A DNA stretch of 7,011 nt, taken from the NCBI GenBank assembly GCA_964605715.1, contig CAZSDV010000080.1:1-7011 (forward strand). The letters are read 5' to 3'. The position numbers and the translations under genes are program-made. Position 1 is the first letter of the stretch. Each line of letters starts with the position of its first letter. This DNA comes from JAPUME01 sp964605715 (GTDB taxonomy: Bacteria; Acidobacteriota; Terriglobia; UBA7540; JAPUME01). The notes beneath the pieces were generated by a model that did not search any database, was not told where the DNA came from, and saw only the letters and a program-made list of their open reading frames with translations. Below are positions 5,988 through 7,011 of this stretch, piece after piece.

Positions 5988-7011
5988 AATTTTCCTCCTG
6001 GATCACTTTCCTTAAGTAACGGCCTAAGCCCTTTTAACCCAATATCGCGGCGAAAGTGACATCCTTCAAAGCAAATTCGACTCACCGCGTCATAAGCGCG
6101 CTCAATAGCCGTCTGCAAGTTCTCTCCTGCGGCAGTGACTCCAAGCACCCTACCTCCTGATGAAACCAGTTCTTCCTCAACCCGCTGGGTACCGGCATGA
6201 AAAACCTTGACGCCACCAACCCTTTCCGCCTCATCAATGCCCGCCACTACCCCACCCACCTCAGGCTTAGAGGGATATCCTGCGGAAGCCATAACTACGC
6301 AAATCGCCGGATCAGGACTCCAGCGCAGTTCAATCGTATCTAAGCGACGCTCCAATACGCCATTGAAGAGCTCCATTAGGTCAGTATGAAGCCGCATCAA
6401 TATGGGCTGAGCCTCGGGATCGCCCAAGCGAACGTTATACTCCAGGAGCTTTGGCCCTTCCAGGGTAAGCATGAGGCCGCAATAGAGGATACCTCGAAAT
6501 GTAATACCTTCTTTAGAGAGTCCCTTGAAAGTAGGATTGATGATCTCGTTCATTGTGCGAGCACGCATTTTGGAAGTAAGAATCCGATCCTCGCTATAAG
6601 CCCCCATACCTCCTGTATTGGGGCCTTGATCCGAATCAAAAACCTGCTTATGGTCTTGTGAGGGGGCAAAAGGAAGAATATTTTCTCCATCTGAGAGAAC
6701 CATAAAGGAAACCTCGTTACCTTGAAGAAAATCTTCGATGACAACTTGCTCACCGGCTGCACCCATCACCCGCTGGCGCATGAAATCGTCCAGGGCGCCA
6801 AGAGCCTCTTCATGGGTTTTAGCCACCCTAACACCTTTTCCCGCTGCCAGGCCGTCCGCTTTAATTACTACCGGCAACTTGAAATCCGCAAGAGCTTTCT
6901 CAGCTAATTCAAAGCTTTCTGGAACAGCAAATCGCGCTGTGGGAATTCCATGTCGTTCCATAAATTGCTTAGAAAAAATTTTGCTGCCTTCAAGTTGCGC
7001 CCCTGCCCTTG
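5984..7011 (-). CDS. purD: Phosphoribosylamine-glycine ligase (GARS), N-terminus beyond the window
   Basis: PurD joins phosphoribosylamine and glycine with ATP, the second step of purine synthesis. The reading frame stays open to the window edge: AQLEGSKIFSKQF precedes the Met at 6961, and that segment matches the usual PurD sequence before MERHGIPTA. ATG 6961 is therefore an internal residue, not the start. About 341 residues are visible and roughly 100 are missing, since full proteins are near 420-430. The ATP-grasp domain is clear: LPVVIKADGLAAGKGVRVA, then FAPSQDHKQVFDSDQGPNTG followed by GMGAYS, and LEYNVRLGDPEAQP with the GDPE metal-binding segment. The C-terminal domain ends GRVLGVTAAGENLQTAIERA and a basic RRDIG. 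It overlaps purE by four bases (ATGA), indicating one transcript. Confidence 0.97.
   Translation of the reverse strand, partial: RAGAQLEGSKIFSKQFMERHGIPTARFAVPESFELAEKALADFKLPVVIKADGLAAGKGVRVAKTHEEALGALDDFMRQRVMGAAGEQVVIEDFLQGNEVSFMVLSDGENILPFAPSQDHKQVFDSDQGPNTGGMGAYSEDRILTSKMRARTMNEIINPTFKGLSKEGITFRGILYCGLMLTLEGPKLLEYNVRLGDPEAQPILMRLHTDLMELFNGVLERRLDTIELRWSPDPAICVVMASAGYPSKPEVGGVVAGIDEAERVGGVKVFHAGTQRVEEELVSSGGRVLGVTAAGENLQTAIERAYDAVSRICFEGCHFRRDIGLKGLRPLLKESDPGGKL
5994..5999 (-). promoter_or_regulatory. Strong ribosome binding site for purE
   Basis: AGGAGG lies six bases (AAAATT) before ATG 5987, inside the last codons of purD. It is among the best Shine-Dalgarno matches in the window and confirms the purE start. 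Confidence 0.8.

Noticed and set aside
6550..6762. Second minus-strand frame inside purD, considered as a sign of a frameshift
   Set aside because: The purD frame is continuous with all motifs in order, so no frameshift is needed.

Overview
The window is a compact chromosomal stretch of ordinary bacterial gene density, and every supportable gene lies on the minus strand. It therefore reads from 7011 down to 1. No rRNA, tRNA, CRISPR array, transposase or phage gene is visible, and no gene-free stretch exceeds 300 bases. Moderate base composition, Gram-negative features (a lipoprotein signal, a MacB/LolCDE-type exporter) and the look of the small membrane protein at 66-464 make me think of Acidobacteriota or a related uncultured lineage. 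That is an impression, not a demonstrated placement.

The first block (7011-3503) is nucleotide biosynthesis. It starts with purD, cut off by the window edge, followed by purE with an ATGA overlap and a strong ribosome binding site. After a 91-base gap come pyrK and pyrD, the electron-transfer and catalytic subunits of an NAD-linked class 1B dihydroorotate dehydrogenase. Purine and pyrimidine genes thus sit in one directional run. The PurE is of class I type, which normally needs PurK, but no purK is in view.

A 170-base gap (3333-3502) separates the blocks. It holds an 11-base tandem repeat just past the pyrD stop and a good sigma70-type promoter (TTGACA, 18-base spacer, TGCTAGAGT) aimed at the second block.

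The second block (3332-1) looks like a single operon. It contains a lipoprotein with a LolB/DUF4292-like body, a MacB/FtsX-type permease, a LolD/MacB-type ATPase, and a small single-pass membrane protein of unknown function. Lipoprotein and permease overlap by 8 bases. After the lipoprotein, the chosen starts are GTG, TTG and TTG. A 29-codon hydrophobic ORF sits just before the small membrane protein and ends on its start codon (TTGA). An open frame may begin another gene at the left edge. A plausible reading is an envelope export or lipoprotein-handling machine in which the lipoprotein works with the ABC transporter; substrate and direction cannot be read from the sequence.

I did not find a clearly new system. 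The most interesting items are the LolB-like lipoprotein and ABC transporter operon with its unknown small membrane partner, and the overlapping micro-ORF.
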